This document shows positions 1 through 5,865 of a stretch of 8,883 nucleotides of DNA, piece after piece (positions within the stretch are counted from its first letter, which is position 1; every line of letters starts with the position of its first letter). The translations under genes were made by a program, and so were the position numbers. The stretch is from Chloroflexota bacterium (GTDB lineage Bacteria > Chloroflexota > Anaerolineae > Aggregatilineales > Phototrophicaceae). The notes below the pieces were generated by a model. That model was given only the letters and a program-made list of their open reading frames with translations. It was not told where the DNA came from and made no database searches. Location: NCBI GenBank assembly GCA_023392115.1, contig JAEVZT010000513.1, positions 1-8,883 on the forward strand, in the 5' to 3' direction.

Positions 1-580
1 GCGGCAGCACGTCGAGGAAGCCGGTGCCGAGAATCGGGTCGCCGCCGATGCCGACAACTGTCGATTGTCCCAACCCCGCCGCCGTCAGCGCGTGAACAAC
101 CTCATAAGTCAGCGTGCCGCTGCGCGAGACGACGCCGATATTTCCCGGTTTGCCAATGTAGGCGGGGATGATGCCGATATTCGACTCCATTGGCGTCAAC
201 ACGCCGGGGCTGCTGGGACCGATGAGCCGGGTTTTCGTCTGGCGAAGGTATTCGCCGATCCGCATCATTTCCAGAATCGGGATGCCCTCGGTGATGCAGA
301 TGATCAAGCCGATTCCAGCGTCGATTGCCTCGTAGATCGCGTCGGCGGCGGCGGGTGCGCTGACGAAAATCACGCTCGTGTTCGCGCCAGTCGCGTCGAC
401 AGCGGCGACAACGGTATCGAAGACCGGCTTGCCGTGAATCCAGTCGCCGCCCTTGCCCGGCGTCACCCCCGCGACGATGTTCGTCCCGTACTGGAGCATC
501 CGCAGCGTGTGCATGCTGCCCTCGCGCCCGGTGATTCCCTGCACGATGGTGAAGTTCTCGTGGTTGACCAGAATCGACAT
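1..580 (-). CDS. sucD: SucD-like succinyl-CoA synthetase alpha subunit (partial, 3' end outside window)
   Basis: The first 193 residues are visible and the C-terminus lies beyond position 1. In the family, the alpha subunit binds CoA and carries the phosphohistidine that relays phosphate in succinate + CoA + NTP conversion. Seen here: an N-terminal CoA-binding Rossmann segment ([12 protein letters not shown], residues 14-25), GVTPGKGG (38-45), ITEGIP (96-101), the SRSGTLTYE helix start (152-160) and VGIGGDP (176-182). The start is ATG at 580, directly after the stop of the SucC-like gene, with AGGAGAA (587-593) as ribosome binding site. Two points are unusual. The usual GPNCPG motif reads GPSSPG (121-126), and the usual CVGIGGDP reads VVGIGGDP. 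The phosphohistidine (about residue 246 in E. coli) is off-window, so activity cannot be judged. The partner beta subunit is degenerate, so the gene symbol denotes homology only. Confidence 0.88.
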   Translation of the reverse strand, partial: MSILVNHENFTIVQGITGREGSMHTLRMLQYGTNIVAGVTPGKGGDWIHGKPVFDTVVAAVDATGANTSVIFVSAPAAADAIYEAIDAGIGLIICITEGIPILEMMRIGEYLRQTKTRLIGPSSPGVLTPMESNIGIIPAYIGKPGNIGVVSRSGTLTYEVVHALTAAGLGQSTVVGIGGDPILGTGFLDVLP

Positions 581-1495
581 TCAGCGTTCTCCTGCGATGT
601 GGATCGCGCGCCGCGCCGCCTCGCGCAGGCTGCTCGCGCTGGAGAGTGTCGAGATGTCAGCGTGCTGGACAGCCGCGCGGCACTCGTCGGCGTCAATGCC
701 GAGAAACAACACGATCACCGGGGTGCTGCTCCGCGCGTCCTCAACCGCTTGGATGACCTGCCGCGCCGTATCGACAGCGCCACGCGAGAGGAATAGGCTG
801 ATCAACAGGCAGCGCACGTCGGTATCTGCCAGCCCAAGCCGCAGACCGGCGGCGAGTTTTTCGGGAGCAACGTCTGTGCCGATGTCGATGAAGTTCCCCG
901 CGCGCATCTCGCCGTCGCTGTAATGGGCGATCATATCCATTGCCGCCATGCCCAAACCCGCGCCGTTTGACAGACAGGCGATTTTGCCGTGCAGCCCGAC
1001 GTAGCGGATTCCGGCGGCGTGCGCTTGCGCCAGCGTCGGCGACTCGGTAAGGAGGTGTGCGGCGAGCGTGGGCTGACGGTAGAGGGCGTAATCGTCTATC
1101 ACGAGCTTGCCGCCAAGCACGGTGAGGTGACCGTCGGGAAGCACCGCCAACGGGTTCAGTTCCAGCAGCATGGCGTCGGCGTCGATGAACGCGCCGTACA
1201 ACCGGTGCGCGACGGCAATCAGCTCCGCCCACTGCTCGCGCGGCAGGTTGGCGGCGTTCGCCAGATTGCGCGCCTGATACTCGCGCAAGCCGATCAGCGG
1301 GTTGATTTGTTCGCCGTGCAGTTCGCGCCCGCCGTCGAGGACGTACATTACCGGCTTCGCGCTGCTGAAATCGGCGCGCAGGCAGAGCGCCAACCGCGCT
1401 CCCGCCGACAGTTCAGGCAAGATCTGCTCATTGAGAGCGATCGGAATTTGCCTGTTGTGCAGGTACTCACGGAGCGCGTCTTCCTTGACGATCAC
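581..1495 (-). CDS. SucC-like beta subunit lacking most of the ATP-grasp nucleotide-binding region
   Basis: This 304-residue protein is clearly homologous to succinyl-CoA synthetase beta subunits, which are usually about 385-400 residues. Its N-terminus (LREYLHNRQIPIALNEQ, residues 8-24) matches the family opening LHEYQAKQLFARYGLP. It then jumps to the region corresponding to E. coli residue 110 or so, skipping about 75-80 residues that hold the nucleotide-contacting lysine and glycine-rich segment. Retained: LELNP (111-115, family EINP, Glu and Asn), NGAGLGM (177-183) and the C-terminal ligase fold. Altered: DGK/DAK reads GGK (128-130), FLDVGGGA reads FIDIGTDV (202-209), and NIFGGI reads SLFLSR (233-238). 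The start is GTG at 1495 with GGAG eight bases upstream. An in-frame stop nine codons upstream rules out a longer N-terminus. It lies between the DUF503 gene and the SucD-like gene in an operon. It is probably not a standard ATP-dependent ligase subunit. Confidence 0.85.
   Translation of the reverse strand: MIVKEDALREYLHNRQIPIALNEQILPELSAGARLALCLRADFSSAKPVMYVLDGGRELHGEQINPLIGLREYQARNLANAANLPREQWAELIAVAHRLYGAFIDADAMLLELNPLAVLPDGHLTVLGGKLVIDDYALYRQPTLAAHLLTESPTLAQAHAAGIRYVGLHGKIACLSNGAGLGMAAMDMIAHYSDGEMRAGNFIDIGTDVAPEKLAAGLRLGLADTDVRCLLISLFLSRGAVDTARQVIQAVEDARSSTPVIVLFLGIDADECRAAVQHADISTLSSASSLREAARRAIHIAGER
587..593 (-). promoter_or_regulatory. Ribosome binding site of the SucD-like gene
   Basis: On the minus strand AGGAGAA lies six bases before the ATG at 580, inside the 3' end of the SucC-like gene. 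Because that gene's TGA directly abuts the ATG, this site supports both the chosen start and translational coupling of the two subunits. Confidence 0.7.
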
Positions 1496-1503
1496 GGCGC
1501 TCG

Positions 1504-1507
1504 CTCC
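1504..1507 (-). promoter_or_regulatory. Ribosome binding site supporting a GTG start for the SucC-like gene
   Basis: GGAG on the minus strand sits eight bases before the GTG at 1495, in the 24-base gap after the DUF503 stop. It matters because it shows that the short N-terminus of the SucC-like protein is a genuine start rather than a miscalled one. The frame upstream is closed by the TGA at 1520-1522. Confidence 0.55.
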
Positions 1508-1519
1508 GGCTGACGATCG

Positions 1520-1813
1520 TCAGACAATTTCGATCTCCTGATTGACGATCAGCGCATCGGGGTAGTTCGCTTCGATCCATGTGATGATGTGACTGAGCGT
1601 CTGGTGAGCGTGCGGCGTCGACGTGGTGACGGTTGCGACGGCGATCACCGCCTCCTGCCACGAATCCTGAAAGTCGACTTCGGCGGCAGAGACGTTGAAC
1701 GTGTTGTGCAGGCGTTTGAGTAGCGATTTCAGGATGCTGCGCTTCTCTTTGAGCGACAGCACGCCGGGCAGGTGGAATTCAAGGGTACACAATCCGATGA
1801 CAATACGAGGCAT
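1520..1813 (-). CDS. DUF503 (YlxP-like) family protein
   Basis: This is a 97-residue protein, the usual full length for the family. The diagnostic block is present: LSLKEKRSILKSLLKRL (residues 19-35), followed by FNVSAAEVDFQDSWQEAVIAVA (39-60, split here only by description). Family members are small alpha/beta proteins of unresolved role. The Bacillus homologue YlxP is encoded in the nusA-infB-rbfA region, hinting at ribosome or RNA-linked work, but no such neighbours are visible here. The start is ATG at 1813, with no convincing Shine-Dalgarno in front, so it may be translated from a weakly structured leader. It is the first gene of the leftward unit and is followed after 24 bases by the SucC-like gene, in the same reading frame. 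No membrane segment or signal peptide is seen. Family assignment is strong and function is unknown. Confidence 0.9.
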   Translation of the reverse strand: MPRIVIGLCTLEFHLPGVLSLKEKRSILKSLLKRLHNTFNVSAAEVDFQDSWQEAVIAVATVTTSTPHAHQTLSHIITWIEANYPDALIVNQEIEIV

Positions 1814-1857
1814 GGCGTTCAGCTAGTTGATAAAGAGCGATAAGGAAGCTGCGCCTA

Positions 1858-1863
1858 AGTATA
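1858..1863 (-). promoter_or_regulatory. Possible -10 element for the DUF503-SucC-SucD unit
   Basis: TATACT on the minus strand, one mismatch from TATAAT, lies about 45 bases before the DUF503 ATG in the divergent intergenic region. No good -35 hexamer is found at 16-18 bases. The best nearby sequence, TTGCAC, is only 10 bases away. The call rests on the -10 match and position alone. Confidence 0.3.
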
Positions 1864-1895
1864 CGGGATTAAGGTGCAAATTGCGATACTTCGGG

Positions 1896-1901
1896 CATAA
1901 T
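1896..1901 (+). promoter_or_regulatory. Possible -10 element for the response regulator gene
   Basis: CATAAT lies 44 bases before the ATG at 1946 in the 132-base divergent region. A convincing -35 hexamer at normal spacing is not visible, so this is a weak prediction. An AAGGGG ribosome binding site (1935-1940) five bases before the ATG is clear. Confidence 0.25.
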
Positions 1902-1945
1902 TGTAGACAGCCGCTTCTTACTCTGGAGAAAGATAAGGGGTACGA

Positions 1946-2320
1946 ATGTCGAAACGCGTCGTTTGCATCGAGGATGAGCCGGAAATGATCGATCTGCTGC
2001 GGCTTATCCTGACCCGCGAGGGATTCGAGTTCATCGGCGCGCGCGGGGGGATGCGAGGACTTCACGCAGTTCAGGATTACCAGCCGGACATTATCCTGCT
2101 CGACCTGATGATGCCCGACATGGACGGTTGGCAGGTATACGACCAGCTCAAGAAGGACGCCCAGACGCGGCAAATACCGGTGATCATCGTCACCGCGCGC
2201 GCGCAGAGCGACGCCAAACTGCTCGAAATGCGCGTGTCAAGAGAAGCACAGTTTATCATGAAGCCATTTAGCGCGCCGCAGCTCGTCGCGCTCATACGCA
2301 AGACGCTCTCACAAGCGTAA
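1946..2320 (+). CDS. Stand-alone CheY-like response regulator receiver
   Basis: This 124-residue protein is a single receiver domain with no output domain. Visible signature residues are the acidic pocket Glu9-Asp10-Glu11 (CIEDEPE), phospho-acceptor Asp53 in LLDLMMPDMDG (residues 51-61), the switch threonine Thr83 (IVTARA) and the conserved Lys106 in IMKPF (104-108). All positions needed for phosphorylation and switching are present. In the family such proteins receive phosphate from a histidine kinase and act by protein-protein contact. No kinase is encoded in the window, so the partner is unknown. The ATG at 1946 has AAGGGG five bases upstream. The gene is separated by 61 bases from the following LysM gene with no clear terminator between, so read-through into the envelope block is possible. 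The segment before the lysine (RVSREAQFI) departs from the common GADDYL-type loop. Confidence 0.93.
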   Translation: MSKRVVCIEDEPEMIDLLRLILTREGFEFIGARGGMRGLHAVQDYQPDIILLDLMMPDMDGWQVYDQLKKDAQTRQIPVIIVTARAQSDAKLLEMRVSREAQFIMKPFSAPQLVALIRKTLSQA

Positions 2321-2366
2321 AACGGAAAAACAGTGTAAACTCATTTCTAACTTGCTACGTCTGCAC

Positions 2367-2374
2367 AGGGGAAG
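2367..2374 (+). promoter_or_regulatory. Ribosome binding site that fixes the LysM protein start
   Basis: AGGGGAAG ends seven bases before the ATG at 2382. It favours that ATG over an in-frame TTG at 2352. The ATG also begins a textbook signal peptide, whereas the TTG would add ten residues ahead of it. Confidence 0.7.
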
Positions 2375-2381
2375 CAACCGT

Positions 2382-4061
2382 ATGAAGAGAATTTATCGCT
2401 TTATCTTTTACGTGTGTATTGCTGTCGCCCTGAGCGCCGGATTTACCGCCGCTCAAGCGCAGTCGGGTAATCTGCTGACAAACCCCGGTTTTGAGCCGCC
2501 GTTCACCCCCATGACCGGCGCAGTTCCGGGCGAAGTCGCGCAGGGGTGGACGCCGTGGCATCTTCCCGCCGAGGCAGGCATGACCAATTCCGACAACGTG
2601 CAGCCGGAGTACTACCGGGCGTCGGACACCGTCAACGGGATGCCGCTCGCCCAAATTCGCACCGGCAACGATGCGCAGCAGTATTTTTCATTCTTTGCAA
2701 CTCACACGGGTGGACTTTACCAGCAGGTGAGCGGCGTCACGCCGGGCACTGAGCTTGAGTTCAGCGTCTACGCTTATGTCTGGGTGTCCTCGACAGGCGA
2801 TCCCGAGGCAAGCGACGACACCGGCGCGATCAGCTTTCAGGTCGGCATTGACCCGAACGGCGGCACGGATGCCGAGGGCGCGTCGGTTGTCTGGTCGGAA
2901 CCCGCCTTCGTTTACGACGAATATACCCGCCACTCGGTGACGGCGGCGGCAGCAGGCAGTACCGCAACCGTCTTCATCCGATCGACGGCGAGCGCGAAAA
3001 TTCAGTACAACGTCATTTACGTTGACGACGCGTCGCTTGCCGCCCCCGGCGCGGCGGCGACTGAGATCCCGCCGACGCAAGAACCGACCGAAGCGCCGAC
3101 TGTCGAAGCGCCGACGGCGATCGACGTTCCGCCGACTGAAGAACCGACTGACGCGCCGACCGAAGCGCCGACGGCAACGGAAGAACCGACCGCTGAACCG
3201 ATTGTGACCGAAGAACCGACGGAAGCTCCAACTGTAGCGCCGACGGTTGAACTCCCGACCGAGACGAGCATCCCGGTAGAAACGACGCCTGAAGTGACCG
3301 AGGCGACGACCGCTCCAACGGCGATTCCGGCGACGCCGACTGCCTCGCCGACGCTCGACACGAACCAGTTCCCGCAAATGTTCACCTACATCGTCCAAAA
3401 CGGCGACACGGTTGGGCGGCTGGCGACGCGCTACGGCAGCACGATCGAGGCGATCATTATCGCCAACCAGTTGGACGAAGACGCGCGGATCTTTGTCGGG
3501 CAGCAGTTGCTGATCCCGGTGGCGGTCATCCCGTCGCAGACGCCGCTGCCGACACAGACTTCACCGGCGTCGCCAGTGCCGACGGAGACGGCGACTCAGT
3601 TCGTCCCGACGCTCGTCCCGACTGCCACGCCGACGACGCAAGCGCCGACGCAGCCCGGCGCCACGGCAACCCGTCCGGCGACGACCGTCTATTTCGTCCA
3701 GTACGGCGACACACTGTCGACGATCGCGCTGCGTTTCAACACGACGATGTTCGAGCTGGCGCGTCTGAATGGCATCACCAACTACAACCTGATCTATGTT
3801 GGTCAGCGCTTGCTGATTCCGACCGGCGCGGCAAGCCCGACGCCGATCCCGACGGCTGCCGCCACGCTGCCGCCGACGGCGACGCGCGTCCCGCCGACGC
3901 CAACGCCGGTCGGCAGCGTGCGGACGTACATCGTTCAGCCGGGCGATAACCTGTATCACATCTCGATCCGGTTCAACGTGACGGTCAATCAGTTGATTCA
4001 AGCGAACCGGATTCTCAACCCGAACCGCATCTTTGTGGGGCAAACGCTGATCATTCCATGA
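2382..4061 (+). CDS. Secreted protein with an N-terminal jelly-roll-like domain, Pro/Thr/Glu-rich linkers and three LysM modules
   Basis: This 559-residue protein is predicted to be exported and bound to cell-wall glycan. A signal peptide is clear (residues 1-26, MKR then a hydrophobic run, probable cleavage after AQA). Residues about 29-220 begin NLLTNPGFE and end VIYVDDASL, the typical start and finish of carbohydrate-binding jelly-roll modules. Which family it belongs to is not settled. A Pro/Thr/Glu linker follows (about 225-328). Three LysM modules then alternate with Pro/Thr linkers: 334-379 (YIVQNGDTV), 436-480 (YFVQYGDTL) and 515-559 (YIVQPGDNL), each ending VGQ.L.IP. The protein stops right after the third LysM. 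No catalytic domain is seen. LysM modules bind N-acetylglucosamine polymers in general. The stop overlaps the ATG of the DUF192 gene. The likely role is a wall-anchored binding protein, exact ligand unknown. Confidence 0.85.
   Translation: MKRIYRFIFYVCIAVALSAGFTAAQAQSGNLLTNPGFEPPFTPMTGAVPGEVAQGWTPWHLPAEAGMTNSDNVQPEYYRASDTVNGMPLAQIRTGNDAQQYFSFFATHTGGLYQQVSGVTPGTELEFSVYAYVWVSSTGDPEASDDTGAISFQVGIDPNGGTDAEGASVVWSEPAFVYDEYTRHSVTAAAAGSTATVFIRSTASAKIQYNVIYVDDASLAAPGAAATEIPPTQEPTEAPTVEAPTAIDVPPTEEPTDAPTEAPTATEEPTAEPIVTEEPTEAPTVAPTVELPTETSIPVETTPEVTEATTAPTAIPATPTASPTLDTNQFPQMFTYIVQNGDTVGRLATRYGSTIEAIIIANQLDEDARIFVGQQLLIPVAVIPSQTPLPTQTSPASPVPTETATQFVPTLVPTATPTTQAPTQPGATATRPATTVYFVQYGDTLSTIALRFNTTMFELARLNGITNYNLIYVGQRLLIPTGAASPTPIPTAAATLPPTATRVPPTPTPVGSVRTYIVQPGDNLYHISIRFNVTVNQLIQANRILNPNRIFVGQTLIIP
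3064..3356 (+). repeat. Degenerate tandem coding repeat (EPT/APT linker)
   Basis: About 290 bases encode irregular repeats of the type x-E-x-P-T (EEPT, EAPT, TAPT), with recurring GAACCGAC and GAAGCGCCGAC units. It forms the acidic Pro/Thr linker between the jelly-roll-like domain and the first LysM of the secreted protein. Long open frames on the opposite strand here are a by-product of this composition. Confidence 0.8.
3519..3677 (+). repeat. Second Pro/Thr-rich linker between LysM1 and LysM2
   Basis: This low-complexity coding stretch is rich in CCGACG-type units encoding Pro, Thr, Ala and Gln with few acidic residues. It therefore differs in charge from the first, acidic linker. A shorter linker of the same kind (3822-3917) separates LysM2 from LysM3. 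Confidence 0.7.
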
Positions 4062-4435
4062 GCCGCTGGCGGGTGCTCCGTAACGCGGATACGGGGGAAA
4101 TTGTACTCAAACGGGCGCGCTGGTGTGCCAGCTTCTGGTGTCATTTCCGGGGGCTGATGCTCACTGTGCGCCCGCCTGAAGGCGAGGGACTGCTGTTTGT
4201 AACGCGCCGCGAAGGGCGCTCACACACAACGATCCACATGTTTTTCATGTTGTACAATATAGCCGTCGTGTGGCTCGACGCGTCGGGGAAAGTCGTCGAC
4301 AAGGCGCTGGCGAAGCCATGGCGACCGGCGTACGCGCCGCGCGCGCCGGCACAATATTACATCGAGGCAACCCCCGACCTGCTGAATCGCGTTGAAGTCG
4401 GGGATACGCTGCGCTTCGACGAGGCAGGTGAATGA
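4058..4435 (+). CDS. DUF192 family protein
   Basis: This 125-residue protein matches the DUF192 (COG1430) pattern. It has FRGLM (residues 30-34) near the N-terminus, GLLFV (44-48), then HTTIHMFFMLYNIAVVWLD (56-74), corresponding to the family's H..HM..M...ID.+++D core. After that come GKVVD, a KPWRPAYAP segment, and RVEVGDTLRF (111-120) near the end. Function is unknown for the family. No signal peptide is visible, unlike some DUF192 proteins that are exported, so a cytoplasmic location is likeliest. The start ATG overlaps the stop of the upstream LysM gene (ATGA), and its own TGA overlaps the next ATG in the same way. It is therefore translationally coupled between two exported LysM proteins, suggesting a supporting role in envelope assembly. 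That role is inference only. Confidence 0.88.
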   Translation: MSRWRVLRNADTGEIVLKRARWCASFWCHFRGLMLTVRPPEGEGLLFVTRREGRSHTTIHMFFMLYNIAVVWLDASGKVVDKALAKPWRPAYAPRAPAQYYIEATPDLLNRVEVGDTLRFDEAGE

Positions 4436-5856
4436 AATACCATCATCGCATCATTGTGTTTTTGCTGGCGGGATTGCTCTTGCTTCCCGCCATTGTTATG
4501 GCTCAAGACCCCACGCCGACGGCGACGAACGTCACGATACACGTCGTTCAGCGCGGCGAGAACCTGTTCCGCATCGCAATGCAGTACGGGACGACTGTTG
4601 ACAACCTGACGAGCCTGAACGGCTTGCAGCTTGCCGACAGCATCGCCGTTGGTCAGCGGCTGCTCGTCCCGGCGACGGCTGGCGCTGCGCTGCCGCTGCT
4701 GCACATCGTCCAGCCGGGGGAAACGCTCGCGAGTATCGCCGCGCTCTACGGATTGAGCGCCGATGGACTTGCCGAGCGCAATAGCATCGCCGACGCCGGC
4801 GGCTTCTATGTCGGCTTGGCGCTCGACGTGTCGCCGGTCGATCCGGTCAGTGAACCGCAGACGGAGTCGAGCGGTACGCCGCTGATCCACACGGTTCTGA
4901 GGGGAGAAACGCTGTACCGCATCGCCATGCAGTACGGGACGACCGTCAACGCGATCGCGACGGCGAATCGTATTGCCAACCCGGAGACGATTTACGCCGG
5001 ACAGCAGTTGATCATCCCGGGCGTCGAAGTGCCGCAGCTCGCGCTCGACCTACCGCAGCCAATCACCGGCTTCGACGTCTATCCGCTGATCCTTGTCGAA
5101 GGGCAGAGCGGGCGCATTCGCCTGTCGACGAGCGTGCCGGTGACCATCGCCGGGACGTTCCTCGACCGCGGGCTTGCCGTTGCCAATGAGGCGGACAACA
5201 CCATCCATACGATGCTCGTCGGCATCCCCGTCGGCACGACGGTCGGCATTTACCCGCTGTCGCTCACGCTGACCGATACGAGCGGGGTGCAAACGGCTTT
5301 CGATGCGAATATTCAGGTAGTCGGCGGCAACTACTACCGCGAGTACATCAACTTGCTGGCGGATCGCGGCGGGCTGCTCGACCCGGTGCTGGAAGGGAAT
5401 GAACTGGCGCTGGTCGAAAGCCTGATGAAGCCGTTCACGCCGACGCGCTATTTTGACGGTCCGATGGGGCTTCCGGCAGCCGCGCCGCTGTCGTCACGCT
5501 TTGGCAACCTGCGCGCTTACAACGGTGGCGCATTTGAGCGCATCCACGCCGGGACAGATTTCGCCGGAGCGCCGGGAGCGCCGGTGCTGGCGACGGCGGC
5601 GGGGCGCGTCGTCTTTTCCGACCTGCTCAACGTGCGCGGGCAGGCGACGATCATCGACCATGGCTGGGGCGTGTACACGGGCTACTGGCATCAGACGGAG
5701 CGTTACGTGCGCGTCGGCGAAACTGTCACGACAGGACAGGTGATCGGCACGGTCGGCAGCACCGGGCGCGTGACAGGCGCGCATCTCCACTGGGAAGTGT
5801 GGGTCAACGGCGTCCCCGTCGACCCGATGCAGTGGGTTCAGCAGTCTTTCTCATAA
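4432..5856 (+). CDS. Secreted LysM-domain M23 (LytM-type) endopeptidase
   Basis: This 474-residue exported protein is predicted to be a peptidoglycan endopeptidase. A signal peptide spans about residues 1-24 (cleavage near VMA|QD). Three LysM modules follow: 36-80, a divergent second at 90-133, and 152-196. The first and third are near copies. A beta-rich spacer (about 205-300) precedes the C-terminal M23 domain (about 350-466). The zinc-site and catalytic residues are intact: His372 and Asp376 in HAGTD, His420 in YWH, and His451/His453 in HLH. The domain ends VDPMQWV, typical of the family. Known M23 enzymes cut peptide cross-links in the wall. The three LysMs would hold this one on the glycan. 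The start ATG overlaps the stop of the DUF192 gene. The gene ends in TAA, whose last two bases open the Shine-Dalgarno of the GH31 gene. Confidence 0.93.
   Translation: MKYHHRIIVFLLAGLLLLPAIVMAQDPTPTATNVTIHVVQRGENLFRIAMQYGTTVDNLTSLNGLQLADSIAVGQRLLVPATAGAALPLLHIVQPGETLASIAALYGLSADGLAERNSIADAGGFYVGLALDVSPVDPVSEPQTESSGTPLIHTVLRGETLYRIAMQYGTTVNAIATANRIANPETIYAGQQLIIPGVEVPQLALDLPQPITGFDVYPLILVEGQSGRIRLSTSVPVTIAGTFLDRGLAVANEADNTIHTMLVGIPVGTTVGIYPLSLTLTDTSGVQTAFDANIQVVGGNYYREYINLLADRGGLLDPVLEGNELALVESLMKPFTPTRYFDGPMGLPAAAPLSSRFGNLRAYNGGAFERIHAGTDFAGAPGAPVLATAAGRVVFSDLLNVRGQATIIDHGWGVYTGYWHQTERYVRVGETVTTGQVIGTVGSTGRVTGAHLHWEVWVNGVPVDPMQWVQQSFS
4569..4595 (+). repeat. Intragenic repeat copy 1 (LysM1 of the M23 protein)
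   Basis: This 27-base stretch encodes the RIAMQYGTT core of LysM1. It is identical to 4917-4943 except for one silent-looking third-position change (GCA versus GCC). Confidence 0.85.
4917..4943 (+). repeat. Intragenic repeat copy 2 (LysM3 of the M23 protein)
   Basis: This is the counterpart of 4569-4595, with one mismatch over 27 bases, lying in LysM3 about 350 bases downstream. The intervening LysM2 does not share it, indicating a recent module duplication or gene conversion between the outer modules. Confidence 0.85.
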
Positions 5857-5860
5857 GGAG
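5855..5860 (+). promoter_or_regulatory. Ribosome binding site of the GH31 gene overlapping the previous stop
   Basis: AAGGAG starts within the TAA stop of the M23 gene and lies five bases before the ATG at 5866. It fixes the GH31 start and implies co-translation in one operon. Confidence 0.75.
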
Positions 5861-5865
5861 TCTTC

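Noticed and set aside
65..796. Plus-strand open frame of 243 residues across the start region.
   Set aside because: It runs antisense to the SucD-like and SucC-like genes, which show clear family motifs. The antisense frame has no recognisable domain and reflects GC-rich codon structure.
2321..2351. Promoter for the LysM operon (TAAACT at 2336-2341).
   Set aside because: The -10 match is weak and no -35-like hexamer lies at the right distance, so it was not listed as a feature.
2352..2381. TTG start adding ten residues to the LysM protein.
   Set aside because: The downstream ATG at 2382 has a good Shine-Dalgarno and begins a proper signal peptide. The extension would put a charged segment in front of it.
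3017..3385. Minus-strand open frame rich in Val/Gly/Ser repeats (122 residues) and a nearby 236-residue Arg-rich frame.
   Set aside because: Both lie opposite the Pro/Thr linker of the LysM protein. Their repetitive composition is the complement of the EPT repeats, and neither has a ribosome binding site or family resemblance.
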